From DATFDN01 sp963818725 (GTDB lineage: Bacteria; Pseudomonadota; Alphaproteobacteria; Acetobacterales; Acetobacteraceae): 64,000 nt of DNA. The position numbers and the translations under genes are program-made. The notes beneath the pieces were generated by a model that did not search any database, was not told where the DNA came from, and saw nothing but the letters and a program-made list of their open reading frames with translations. Below are positions 25,755-33,725 of the stretch, piece after piece. The DNA lies in contig CAWFTU010000015.1 in the NCBI GenBank assembly GCA_963818725.1, forward strand, positions 94,041 through 158,040, read 5' to 3'. The stretch's first letter is position 1, and each line of letters starts with the position of its first letter.

Positions 25755-26321
25755 CTACGGAACCGGCCGATCCAGCCGCCGCAGCGACAGGCCGAATTCG
25801 AACCAGGCGGCCCCATGAAAGATCAGCTCCACGGCGACCAGCGTGCCCAGCACCCAAAGCCCGGACCAGGGCAGCGTGACATAGAGCCCGACGCCGACGC
25901 CAATGCTGATCAGGCCGCCAATCAAAAGCAGCCCCGAACCGCCAAGGTGCCAGTGCCCGATCGCGAGCGTCACGCGCGAGATGCCGGCGACGATCAGCAA
26001 CACAGCGATCGCGATGGTCAGGATCAATGATCCTTGTACCGGCTCGGCCATGATAAGGAAGCCGCCGATGGTGTAGAGGACACCGCTGAGGATGTGAAGC
26101 AGGAACCCGCCCCAGCTACGGTCCAGCAGGGAATGCAGGATTTGCAGGATGCCGCCCACGACGAGCGCGGCGCCGATGAACAGCGTGGCTGCCAGGGTGG
26201 CCACGAACACATCGAACCAGGCGAACACGCCCAGCAGGATTTGCAGGATGCCCAGCAGGACGAACCAGAACCATCCGGTTCGGGGGCGGCGGAGACCAGG
26301 CTCGGTTTGAAACGCGCTCAT
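25755..26321 (-). CDS. HdeD family acid-resistance membrane protein
   Basis: A 188-residue membrane protein with six hydrophobic segments, starting GWFWFVLLGILQILLGVFAWFDVFVATLAATLFIGAALVVGG, the HdeD (DUF308) pattern of paired helices with conserved Gly and Trp. HdeD is linked to acid tolerance in enterobacteria; in alphaproteobacteria the role is undefined. It is the last gene of a three-gene unit with fRMsr and a MarR regulator (9-bp and 7-bp gaps). Confidence 0.87.
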   Translation of the reverse strand: MSAFQTEPGLRRPRTGWFWFVLLGILQILLGVFAWFDVFVATLAATLFIGAALVVGGILQILHSLLDRSWGGFLLHILSGVLYTIGGFLIMAEPVQGSLILTIAIAVLLIVAGISRVTLAIGHWHLGGSGLLLIGGLISIGVGVGLYVTLPWSGLWVLGTLVAVELIFHGAAWFEFGLSLRRLDRPVP

Positions 26322-26330
26322 GCCCGCCTT

Positions 26331-26834
26331 TTACAGCCGCGCGACGTGCGGGGCGAGCAGCGCCGCGATCCGTTCGCACCCCTCGAGATCGGCCATCGTG
26401 AAGCGGCCGGGGCGGGGGCTGTCGAGATCGAGGACGCCGGCCAGCCGCCCGGCATCGAGCACGGGCACGACCAGTTCGGAGCGCGACGCTACATCGCAGG
26501 CGATATGCCCCGGGAACGCGGCCACGTCGGGCACCAGGATAGCCCGGCGCTCGGCCGCGGCGGCGCCGCAGACTCCCCGCCCGAGGGGGATGCGTACGCA
26601 GGCGGGCAAGCCCTGGAACGGGCCTAGTACCAGCTCTTGGCCGCGCAGGACGTAGAACCCGGCCCAATTCAGGTTCGGAAGAGCCCCGTAGATGGCGGCG
26701 GCGTTGGCAACGTTGGCAACCGCGTCCGTCTCCCCCTCGAGCAGCGCGCCGAGGGCTTCCATCAGCTCATCGTACGTGCCCCCGTGGCCGGCATCCCGCA
26801 CCCAGGGGACAGGGCGCGCCGGGTCGTGCGCCAA
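26331..26834 (-). CDS. msrC: GAF-domain free methionine-(R)-sulfoxide reductase (fRMsr, MsrC)
   Basis: A 167-residue GAF-domain enzyme that reduces free methionine-R-sulfoxide. Family features are LLEGETDAVANVANAAAIYGALPNLNWAGFYVL, then cysteines in LPACVRIPLGRGVCGAAAAERR and PGHIACDVASRSELVVPVLD. These correspond to the three redox cysteines of fRMsr. The start is TTG 26834, which gives the usual family length. It follows the MarR gene by 7 bp, so oxidative stress control through MarR is plausible. Confidence 0.9.
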   Translation of the reverse strand: MAHDPARPVPWVRDAGHGGTYDELMEALGALLEGETDAVANVANAAAIYGALPNLNWAGFYVLRGQELVLGPFQGLPACVRIPLGRGVCGAAAAERRAILVPDVAAFPGHIACDVASRSELVVPVLDAGRLAGVLDLDSPRPGRFTMADLEGCERIAALLAPHVARL

Positions 26835-26841
26835 CGCCGCC

Positions 26842-27258
26842 CTAATGCGTGGGCCGCAGTTCCGGCACGCGCGGACGGGCCGCCGCGGGCTCGGCCGGGA
26901 GCTTGAGATTGGCCCCCGCCGCCGCCTCGCGGAGCACGCCGCGCAGCTCGCGCAACAAGGCCATTCCAGCCGGCGTGCGTTGCACCAGCACGCTCCGCCG
27001 GTCCAACGGGTCGGTCTTGCGCTTCACGAGATCGAATTCCGTCAACCGGTCGAGCGCGCGGGTGATCGCCGGCTTGGAGACGCCCAACTGCGCCGCGAGG
27101 CCCCGCACGGTTTGCGCCTCCGGGTCCAAGTAACATGTGAGGAACACGCCGAGCTGACGAGCCGACAAGTCCGGTCCGTCTCGGCGAACCAGCTCCACAA
27201 TCGTCGTCCTCAAGACCCCTGCCAGACCTTCGCTGGCCTCCGCCACGCTGCTGCTCAT
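26842..27258 (-). CDS. MarR-family transcriptional regulator
   Basis: A 138-residue winged-helix regulator. The DNA-binding segment is QTVRGLAAQLGVSKPAITRALDRLTEFDLVKRKTDPLDRRSVLVQRTPAGMALL, a textbook MarR helix-turn-helix plus wing (DxRS). It is the first gene of the MarR-msrC-hdeD unit. A palindrome about 85 bp upstream is a candidate operator. Confidence 0.93.
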   Translation of the reverse strand: MSSSVAEASEGLAGVLRTTIVELVRRDGPDLSARQLGVFLTCYLDPEAQTVRGLAAQLGVSKPAITRALDRLTEFDLVKRKTDPLDRRSVLVQRTPAGMALLRELRGVLREAAAGANLKLPAEPAAARPRVPELRPTH

Positions 27259-27337
27259 GTGTCCGCCTCCGCCACGGCCAGAGCCTCGCTACTCCGGGTT
27301 GCATCTCTCTCGGTCACGAGGTCTCCCGACCCGCTAC

Positions 27338-27365
27338 ACCGTAACGGCGTTAGCGCCTTTACGGT
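27338..27365. promoter_or_regulatory. Nested palindrome, candidate MarR operator
   Basis: ACCGTAA (27338-27344) and TTACGGT (27359-27365) form an inverted repeat, and inside it TAACG-G-CGTTA (27342-27352) is a perfect 11-bp palindrome. It lies in the 150-bp gap upstream of the MarR gene. The rest of this gap shows nothing else clear. Confidence 0.45.
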
Positions 27366-27408
27366 TGAAACAGCCCATCACGATCAGTTCACAGACATTA
27401 CGAGTGCG

Positions 27409-28134
27409 TCATTGGTGGTCCTGGGATTCAGCCAGCCGCTGCTCGGCCATCTTCCGCCAGGGCGCGTCCGCGGGTGCCGCGGCCAATGCGCGGCGGAACA
27501 GTGCGGCAGCCTCGGCGGTCACGCGCCCGTTTGCCTCCGCCGTCGCCTCGGCCGCCTCCAAGGCCAAGGTCGGGTCGAACCGGGAGGCAAGGGCAACTTT
27601 CCAGTCGTCCGCCGCGCCTTTCATGTTGCCCAGGCGTGCCTCCGCCTCGCCCAGCAGGACATACCCCTCCCGCGCCTTCTCCGAGCGCGGGTCCAAGGTT
27701 GCCAGAACCGTCCGCAACTCCTCGACCATGTGCGCCTCCGCGCGCGCCCGCTGCTCGGCGGCCGCGATGCGCGCCTTCAAGGGCGCGGCCGGCAGGCCCG
27801 GTGAGCCGCCCGTGAGATAGAGCAGCCCCGCGGCGAGCGGGACCATGGCGAGCGCGGCCCAAACCGGGCCGCGCTGGGCGGTTCCCGACACCGGCTCTCC
27901 TGTCGCGGCGGCGCTGAGCAGGCGCCTCTCGACTTCCAGCACCGCGCCTTGGTGCTCGGCTCGCGCGATGCGCCCCTCGGCCAGGTCGCGGTCAAGCTCG
28001 GCGAGCTGCGCCCGGTGCAGGGCAAGCGCCGCTTCCCGCCGGCCTCGCGCACTGAGCGCGGGGCGCAGCGTGAGCGCGAGCGGGGTCAGCGCCGCGCCAG
28101 CCAGTAGCGCCGCGGCGAGCCAGATCACCGGCAT
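27409..28134 (-). CDS. ccmI: Cytochrome c maturation protein CcmI
   Basis: A 241-residue CcmI (CycH), the apocytochrome c chaperone of System I. It has an N-terminal transmembrane helix (MPVIWLAAALLAGAALTPLALTL) and the loop LHRAQLAELDRDLAEGRIARAEHQGAVLEVERRLL with its leucine-zipper pattern. A second helix (WAALAMVPLAAGLLYLTGG) follows, then a periplasmic TPR part (AREGYVLLGEAEARLGNMKGAADDWKVAL). The start lies 8 bp past the ccmH stop; a GTG at 28146 overlapping that stop is an alternative. Confidence 0.9.
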   Translation of the reverse strand: MPVIWLAAALLAGAALTPLALTLRPALSARGRREAALALHRAQLAELDRDLAEGRIARAEHQGAVLEVERRLLSAAATGEPVSGTAQRGPVWAALAMVPLAAGLLYLTGGSPGLPAAPLKARIAAAEQRARAEAHMVEELRTVLATLDPRSEKAREGYVLLGEAEARLGNMKGAADDWKVALASRFDPTLALEAAEATAEANGRVTAEAAALFRRALAAAPADAPWRKMAEQRLAESQDHQ

Positions 28135-28142
28135 TGTCTCCG

Positions 28143-28595
28143 TCACCGCTCCAACAGCTCCGCCAGGCGCTGCCGCTCCGCCTCCGAAAGCGGAGCCGGA
28201 GGCGCGTTCGGGCGGCGGCGGGCCAGCAGCGCCAGACCGGCGCCGGCGGCGACGGCGATCGCCGGCGCGCCCCAGAGCAGGACCGTCATCGCGTCGAAGG
28301 GCGGGGAGAGCCGGATGAAATCGCCGTACCGGGCGACCATCCAGCCAACCACCTGCCTGTCGGTGTCGCCGGCGGCGAGCCGCTGGCGGATGATCCGGCG
28401 CAGGTCCTTGGCCAGGTCGGCATCGGACTGCTCGACGCTCTCGTTCTGGCAAACGAGGCAACGAAGCTGCTCGCCGAGCGCCTCGGCGCGTCGCTCCTGG
28501 GCGGGGTTGGGCAGCATCTCCCCAGGGTCGCTCACCGCCCGCGCGCGCCCGGTGAGGGCCAGCAGCACCGCCAGCGTCGCCAGCCCGCGCCTCAT
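28143..28595 (-). CDS. ccmH: Cytochrome c maturation protein CcmH
   Basis: A 150-residue CcmH (CycL). After a signal peptide it has the thiol-reducing motif EQLRCLVCQNESVEQSDADLAKDLR, with LRCxxCQ as the active pair that keeps apocytochrome cysteines reduced. A C-terminal transmembrane helix follows MTVLLWGAPAIAV. Its ATG overlaps the ccmG stop (ATGA) in the intended arrangement, but a frameshift in ccmG now puts both genes in one open frame. Confidence 0.93.
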   Translation of the reverse strand: MRRGLATLAVLLALTGRARAVSDPGEMLPNPAQERRAEALGEQLRCLVCQNESVEQSDADLAKDLRRIIRQRLAAGDTDRQVVGWMVARYGDFIRLSPPFDAMTVLLWGAPAIAVAAGAGLALLARRRPNAPPAPLSEAERQRLAELLER

Positions 28596-29156
28596 GACAG
28601 GGTCCGCAACCGGGGCAGCAAGTCCTGGCGCACCGAATCCGCCGACAGCCCGCCCGTCCACCGCCAGCGCACCACGCCCGTCGAGTTCGACCAGGAAGCT
28701 CTCTGGGACGCCATACAGGCCGAAATCGATCCCGACCGTCCCGGCCGCGTCGCGTGCGACCCGCACGTACGGGTTGCCATAGCGGTCGAGGAAGCGAGCC
28801 GTGGCCTCCGGGGCGTCCTTGTAGGCGATCCCCCATATCCGGACGCCGTCACGCTGCACGGCCGCCAATGCAGGCGCCTCCTGCATGCACGGCAGGCACC
28901 AGGACGCAAAGAAGTTGACCAGCGCCGGCTGGCCCTGGGCGGTCACGTCGGCGGCTGAGAAGCCGGAAGAGGGGGGCTGTCCCGGCAGGGTGAACGCGGG
29001 CAGCTTCTTGCCGACCAGCATCGACGGCAGCGCATGCGGATCGTAGCGGCCTTCCTGCATCCGCATCAGCAGCGCGGTGGCCGCGCCGCCCGCACCGGCA
29101 GCGACGGCTAGCGGGGCGAGCAGCAAAAGGCGGCGGCGGCGGATCAGTGTGTCCAT
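28592..29156 (-). CDS. ccmG: Thiol:disulfide interchange protein CcmG/DsbE, frameshifted
   Basis: A membrane-anchored periplasmic thioredoxin that reduces apocytochromes. N-terminal anchor (RRRRLLLLAPLAVAAGAGG), FTLPGQPPSSGFSAADV, active site NFFASWCLPCMQE, and YGVPESFLVELDGR. After DGR an extra base near 28672 (GTGG for GTG) shifts the frame. Removing it gives VRWRWTGGLSADSVRQDLLP and the TGA at 28592-28594 overlapping the ccmH ATG. As read, the protein runs straight into CcmH as one 363-residue chain. The start is ATG 29156, 4 bp after ccmF. Confidence 0.88.
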
Positions 29157-29160
29157 GGCA

Positions 29161-31149
29161 TCACTCCGCCGGCACCACGTGCGCGGCGCGCTGCCGGCGG
29201 GACGGGGCGCCGACGCGCAACCGCCGGTCGGCAAGCGACAGCACCCCGCCCAGGGCCATCACCAGCGCGCCCAACCAGATCCAGGGCGCGAGCGGGTTGA
29301 CGTGCAGGCGCAGCACCACCGCGCCGTCGCGCTCGTCGCCGAGCACGGCGTAGAGGTCGCGCAGCCCGTTGGTGGCGATCGAGGTGTCGCTGACCGTCTG
29401 GCGCTGCGCCGTGAAGCTGTGCCGCGAGGGGCGCAGCAGCGCGATGAGCTGTCCATTCCGGGTGACGCGCACCTCGGCCTCGCGCGAGGCGTAGTTTGGG
29501 CCCGGCGCGTCGCGCAGGCCGAGCAGCGTCCAGTCATACCCGCCGACAGCGACGGCCTGGCCGGGCTTGACGGCGACCACCGCGCTGCTCGCCAGGGCCA
29601 TCCCGGCGATGCCCGCGACGGTCACGCCCAGGCCCGCATGGGCGATGGCGGCGCCCCACACCGCCAAGGGCTGCGCGCCCAGCCGCGCGCGGGTCGCCTG
29701 CCAGGGCTGGCGGAACAGGCGCACGCGCGTGGCCAGTTCGGCGAACGCTCCCAGGATCAGCCACGCGGCCGCGGTGAAGCCCAGGGCGGCGAAGGCTTGG
29801 CGGAGGCCGATCCCGGCCGCGACGCCGACCAGCGCGGCGGCCAGCGCCGCCCACCACAGCTTCATCAGCGCGGCGCCGAGATCAGCGCGCTTCCAGGGCA
29901 GGACCGGACCGAGGCTCATCGCTGCGAAAAGCGGCGCGGCGAGGGGCAGCACCGTGTCGTGGAAGTAGGGCGGCCCCACGCTCAGCTTGGCGCCGAAGGC
30001 CAGCTCGGCCATTGGCGGGTAGACCGTGCCGGTCAGGACCACGGCGGCGATCGAGCAGAGCAGGATGTTGTTGAGCACCAGGGCGCCCTCGCGCGAGACG
30101 GGGGCGAACAGCCCAGCCGGCGCGAGGACCGGGGCGCGCAGCGCGAACAGCAGCAAGCTGCCGCCGATCACCAAGGCGAGCAGGGCCAGGATGAACACGC
30201 CCCGCGTCGGGTCGGTCGCGAAGCTGTGGACCGAGTTGAGCAGCCCCGAGCGCACCATGAACGTGCCCGACAGGCTGAGCGAGAATGTGCCGATGGCAAG
30301 CAGGATGGTCCAGATTTTCAGCGCCTCGCGCTTTTCCACCACGATCGCCGAATGGAGCAGCGCCGTCCCGGTCAGCCAGGGCAGCAGGGAGGCGTTCTCC
30401 ACCGGATCCCAGAACCAGTACCCGCCCCAGCCCAGCTCGTAGTAGGACCACCACGAGCCGAGCGCGATTCCCCCGGTCAGCAGGCACCAGGAGGCCAGGG
30501 TCCAGGGCCGGACCCAGCGTCCCCAGGCCGCGTCCACCCGGCCCTCCAGCAGCGCGGCCACGGCGAAGGCGAACGGGATCGCGAAGCCGACATAGCCCGC
30601 GTAGAGGATGGGAGGATGGATGGCGAGGCCGGGGTCTTGCAGCAGCGGGTTGATGTTCTGGCCTTCCACCGGGGGTGGCCAGACGCGGGCGAAGGGATTG
30701 GAGACGGTGAGCGCGAACAGCAGAAAGCCAGCCGAGGTAAAACCCAGCACCCCGATCACCCGCGCGCGCAGCGCCGAAGGCAGGTTGCGGCCGAACAGCC
30801 CGACCACGCCGCCGCACAGCGCCAGGATCAGGCACCAGAGCAGGATCGAGCCCTCGTGGTTCCCCCAGGTGCCAGTGACCTTGTAGAACACCGGCTCGAG
30901 GCTGCTTGAGTACTGCGCGACACCGAGGACGGAGAAATCGTCCGCCAGGGCGCTGGCGACCAGGCAGCCATAGGCGGTGGCGAGGGCGATCAACTGGCCC
31001 AGTGCGAGCGCCGGCGCGGCGGCCATCAGTCGCGGGTCACGCCGCTGCGCACCCCATAGAGGCAGCACCGCTTGTGCCCCGGCGAGGGCGACCGCCAACG
31101 CCAGGGCGAAATGGCCGAGTTCGGGGGTCACTGCCGTCCCCTCCCCCAA
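29161..31149 (-). CDS. ccmF: Cytochrome c heme lyase subunit CcmF
   Basis: A 662-residue polytopic protein that attaches heme to apocytochrome c with CcmH. The WWD domain is clear (SWWSYYELGWGGYWFWDPVENASLLPWL), preceded by VTGTWGNHEGSILLW and followed by SGTFMVRSGLLNSVHSFA. These carry the conserved periplasmic histidines. The length and about 15 transmembrane helices match the family. It is separated from ccmE by a 90-bp palindromic repeat region. Confidence 0.97.
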   Translation of the reverse strand: MGEGTAVTPELGHFALALAVALAGAQAVLPLWGAQRRDPRLMAAAPALALGQLIALATAYGCLVASALADDFSVLGVAQYSSSLEPVFYKVTGTWGNHEGSILLWCLILALCGGVVGLFGRNLPSALRARVIGVLGFTSAGFLLFALTVSNPFARVWPPPVEGQNINPLLQDPGLAIHPPILYAGYVGFAIPFAFAVAALLEGRVDAAWGRWVRPWTLASWCLLTGGIALGSWWSYYELGWGGYWFWDPVENASLLPWLTGTALLHSAIVVEKREALKIWTILLAIGTFSLSLSGTFMVRSGLLNSVHSFATDPTRGVFILALLALVIGGSLLLFALRAPVLAPAGLFAPVSREGALVLNNILLCSIAAVVLTGTVYPPMAELAFGAKLSVGPPYFHDTVLPLAAPLFAAMSLGPVLPWKRADLGAALMKLWWAALAAALVGVAAGIGLRQAFAALGFTAAAWLILGAFAELATRVRLFRQPWQATRARLGAQPLAVWGAAIAHAGLGVTVAGIAGMALASSAVVAVKPGQAVAVGGYDWTLLGLRDAPGPNYASREAEVRVTRNGQLIALLRPSRHSFTAQRQTVSDTSIATNGLRDLYAVLGDERDGAVVLRLHVNPLAPWIWLGALVMALGGVLSLADRRLRVGAPSRRQRAAHVVPAE

Positions 31150-31218
31150 CCCCCTCCCGCGAGGGGAGCGCGCTTAAGACACACCGCCCCCTCCCCTCGC
31201 GCGAGGGGGCGAGGGGGT
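31137..31218. repeat. Double GC-rich palindromic repeat inside the ccm operon
   Basis: CCCTCCCCCAACCCCCTCCCGCGAGGGG, then CCCCCTCCCCTCGCGCGAGGGGGCGAGGGGG. Two hairpins lie between ccmE and ccmF and overlap the first codons of ccmF. In an operon of otherwise overlapping genes this is an obvious intrusion; it may attenuate or stabilise the message. Confidence 0.6.
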
Positions 31219-31240
31219 AGGCAGGAAGCTGGCCTGGCCA

Positions 31241-31744
31241 TCATCGATCCGCCACCGGCTTGGCCAGCCCGTCCCAGCGCGCGGCCGAGGGCGGCGGTCC
31301 GCTCGCCGGGTTCCAGCGGCCACTTTTCTTCAGGGCCTCGACGACTTCCTTCGGCATGTAGTTCTCATCGTGCTTGGCGAGCACTTCGGACGCGCGGAAG
31401 CTGCCATCCGGCGCGACCGAGCCGAGGGCGACGATCCCCTGTCCCTCGCGGAACAGGTCGGGCAGCACGCCCGCATAGTTCACCCGCACGCTGGCACGGC
31501 CGTCGCTGACGCGGAACACCGCTTCCGGACGGCCATCGACCGTCGCGCGCCGCACGCTGCCCGCCTCCACCAGCCCGCCCAGGCGGAAGGACCGGCCTGG
31601 GAGAGGCGCCTTGTCGGCGATCTCCGAGGGGGAGATGAAGAACACCAAGTTGTCGCTGAACGCCGACAGCGCCAGCGCGCTGGCCGAGCCGAGTCCGATC
31701 CCGCAGGCCAGGAGCACGTAGAGCCGGCGTCGCTTGCGGGTCAT
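31241..31744 (-). CDS. ccmE: Cytochrome c maturation heme chaperone CcmE
   Basis: A 167-residue heme chaperone. It has an N-terminal anchor (RKRRRLYVLLACGIGLGSASALAL), the OB-fold part with FFISPSEIADKAPLPGRSFRLGGLVEAGSV, and the heme-binding motif AKHDENYMPKEV, whose His binds heme covalently. The start overlaps the ccmD stop (ATGA). Confidence 0.96.
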   Translation of the reverse strand: MTRKRRRLYVLLACGIGLGSASALALSAFSDNLVFFISPSEIADKAPLPGRSFRLGGLVEAGSVRRATVDGRPEAVFRVSDGRASVRVNYAGVLPDLFREGQGIVALGSVAPDGSFRASEVLAKHDENYMPKEVVEALKKSGRWNPASGPPPSAARWDGLAKPVADR

Positions 31745-31884
31745 GCGCGCCGCCGCGCCCGCGGGTCAATCGCCGCGAGCCGCCGTGTTGCTACCCGCAT
31801 TCGCCTCCAGGCGGCGAGCGCGAAACCGGCCGGGATCAACAGGCCAAGCCCATAGGAGCCCGCGATATAGGGAAGATGTGTCAC
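31741..31884 (-). CDS. ccmD: Heme exporter protein CcmD
   Basis: A 47-residue single-pass protein: MTHLPYIAGSYGLGLLIPAG... (GTG start) with one helix and an arginine-rich cytoplasmic tail (RRMRVATRRLAAIDPRARRRA), the usual CcmD layout. It releases holo-CcmE from CcmABC. GTG 31884 overlaps the ccmC stop (GTGA) and its own stop overlaps ccmE. Confidence 0.88.
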   Translation of the reverse strand: MTHLPYIAGSYGLGLLIPAGFALAAWRRMRVATRRLAAIDPRARRRA

Positions 31885-32651
31885 GCCAGTCCCTCCGCCG
31901 CCGCACGGGCCATCAGCAGCGCCCGAATCCGCCGTTCCATCACAGCCGCGCGCAGCCGCGCCACGACGATGGCGGCAAAGCCAAGCGTGTAGCCGAGCGT
32001 GGCGAACAGCAGCGGCCAGAGCATCCCGATATACATGGTCGGCGCGCCGGTAAGGGTGATCGTGGCGGGCTGGTGCAGCGTGTTCCACCAATCGACGCTG
32101 AACTTGATGATCGGCAGGTTGATCACGCCAACCAGGGCCAGGATAGCCCCGGCCCGGTACCCGCGCTCGGGGCTGTCGAAGGCGCGCACCAGGGCGATGT
32201 GGCCGAGATAGAGGAAGAACAGCACCAGCACCGAGGTCAGCCGCGCGTCCCATACCCACCACGCGCCCCACATCGGCTTGCCCCATAGGCTGCCGGTCGC
32301 CAGGCAGAGGGCGGTGAAGGCGGCGCCCACCGGCCCGATCTCGGCCGCCGCCAAGTCGGCCAAGGGGTGGCGCCAGACCAGCGCGACGGCGGAGCTGAGC
32401 GCGAGCGCGAGATACCCCGCCGAGGCCAGCCAAGCGGCGGGCACGTGCACATACATGATCCGCACCGCGTCGCCCTGCTGCCAGTCGGCGGGCGAGAAGA
32501 TCAAGCCCCAGACCAGGCCGATGCCGGTCAGGACCAGCGCGCCGACGGTGAGCCACGGGAGCACGCTGCCCGACAGCCGGAGGAAGCGTCCGGGGTTAGC
32601 GAAACGGTGCAGGCTGCGCGGCTGCGGCTGCGTGATGCTGGTCGTCGTCAT
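31881..32651 (-). CDS. ccmC: Heme exporter protein CcmC
   Basis: A 256-residue WWD-domain membrane protein that presents heme to CcmE. Family blocks are RIMYVHVPAAWLA, the WWD motif KPMWGAWWVWDARLTSVLVLFFLYLGHIAL, and KFSVDWWNTLHQPATI, with heme-ligand histidines. It is the first ccm gene here; ccmA and ccmB are not adjacent and must be elsewhere. Confidence 0.96.
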   Translation of the reverse strand: MTTTSITQPQPRSLHRFANPGRFLRLSGSVLPWLTVGALVLTGIGLVWGLIFSPADWQQGDAVRIMYVHVPAAWLASAGYLALALSSAVALVWRHPLADLAAAEIGPVGAAFTALCLATGSLWGKPMWGAWWVWDARLTSVLVLFFLYLGHIALVRAFDSPERGYRAGAILALVGVINLPIIKFSVDWWNTLHQPATITLTGAPTMYIGMLWPLLFATLGYTLGFAAIVVARLRAAVMERRIRALLMARAAAEGLA

Positions 32652-32764
32652 GCTCAGGTAAACACTCCACCAGCTTCTTAGACCAGCCGCGCGCGCCGAT
32701 GAAGCTGGAAGGGAATTGCTTCATAGTAATGGATCGCGCGTTGGCCGGCCGGAGTGGCTGGCAG

Positions 32765-33061
32765 CTAGTGCCCGAGCGCCCACCGCCGCGAACCCGCCCC
32801 CTGCCCTCCGGGGCGGCACATTCGGCAACCGCACTGGCCCAAATGCTGGCGGGACATCAGCCGGGGCTCCGACGCGCTCTTGTTGGCCCGGTCCAGCGCC
32901 TTGCGCAAGCTCCCATTCATCACGCCCAGCATGGGAGCCGCGACCTGCCGAATGCCGATCCCGTGACAGTCCGGGCACTGGCAAGGGTCGGCGGCCTTAT
33001 CCACCGTGGCCCATGCCTCGAACGGACCGCAAGCATGGCAGGCATATTCATAGAGGGGCAT
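32765..33061 (-). CDS. fmdB: FmdB-family zinc-ribbon protein
   Basis: A 98-residue protein with an N-terminal FmdB zinc ribbon: MPLYEYACHACGPFEAWATVDKAADPCQCPDCHG, with two CxxC pairs. FmdB is a putative regulator originally tied to formamidase (fmdA) expression. Here it follows amiS and a formamidase gene, which is the classical linkage. Two further cysteines near the C-terminus (GQCGCRMC) are unusual. Confidence 0.85.
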   Translation of the reverse strand: MPLYEYACHACGPFEAWATVDKAADPCQCPDCHGIGIRQVAAPMLGVMNGSLRKALDRANKSASEPRLMSRQHLGQCGCRMCRPGGQGAGSRRWALGH

Positions 33062-33103
33062 GGCTCACAGTCTCCGTTGTGCGTCAGGATCTCTTTGGCA
33101 GGG

Positions 33104-33661
33104 TCAATGGCCACTCGCGGCGGCGACACCTGGCATGGCTCCCGAAAGCAAGAGGTATCCCGGAATCCAACCGGTATAGACGCCCTGGAGCGCACAAAAC
33201 CCGCCGGTGAAGCGCGTGAGTTCGTCCCGTCCCATCGCGAGGATCAGGAAGAACAGGAACCAGAGAATCCCCCACGACAGCCAGCACACGGAAAACCAGT
33301 ACTCCCAAGTCGTTTGCGCGACGATGAAGTTTTGGACGAACACCGGTATGGTGGTGATGGCCACGAAAAGGCAGAACCATCCCAGCCCTCGTCCGTCGGC
33401 ATTGCTCCATCTGTTCCAGGCGACCCAGAAATATGTGAACGTGAAAAGGAGCAAAAGCGCCGCTGCCTTGACCGAACCGGGATCAGCGCCCGGTCCGAAG
33501 GCGGAGTAGACCGCCACTGCGAGCGTGACGAAACCTACGAAAACGTCGATTACCGGGATTTCGCGATCACTGATCTTGCCGAGCAGCCAGATTCCATTCA
33601 GGCAAAGCACGGCTCCCACCCAAAAAAGCGCCAATCCGAGCAACATGGCGGCATCTCCCAT
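33104..33661 (-). CDS. amiS: AmiS/UreI family amide/urea channel
   Basis: A 185-residue membrane protein with six or seven helices. MLLGLALFWVGAVLCLNGIWLLGKISDREIPVIDVFVGFVTL and VQGVYTGWIPGYLLL-type ends identify AmiS/UreI proteins, which conduct urea or short-chain amides. ATG 33661 is preceded by AGGAG at 9 bp. Its place between formamidase and fmdB points to formamide or acetamide uptake. Confidence 0.9.
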   Translation of the reverse strand: MGDAAMLLGLALFWVGAVLCLNGIWLLGKISDREIPVIDVFVGFVTLAVAVYSAFGPGADPGSVKAAALLLLFTFTYFWVAWNRWSNADGRGLGWFCLFVAITTIPVFVQNFIVAQTTWEYWFSVCWLSWGILWFLFFLILAMGRDELTRFTGGFCALQGVYTGWIPGYLLLSGAMPGVAAASGH

Positions 33662-33725
33662 AAATGGCGGCTCCTGCCGGAAACGCCGTTGCGCTCCGGC
33701 AGGAGGCAGCGTTGACCCGGCCCGC

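Noticed and set aside
29077..30909. Plus-strand frame (610 codons) opposite ccmF and ccmG
   Set aside because: It has low-complexity basic composition without motifs, while ccmF is certain on the other strand.
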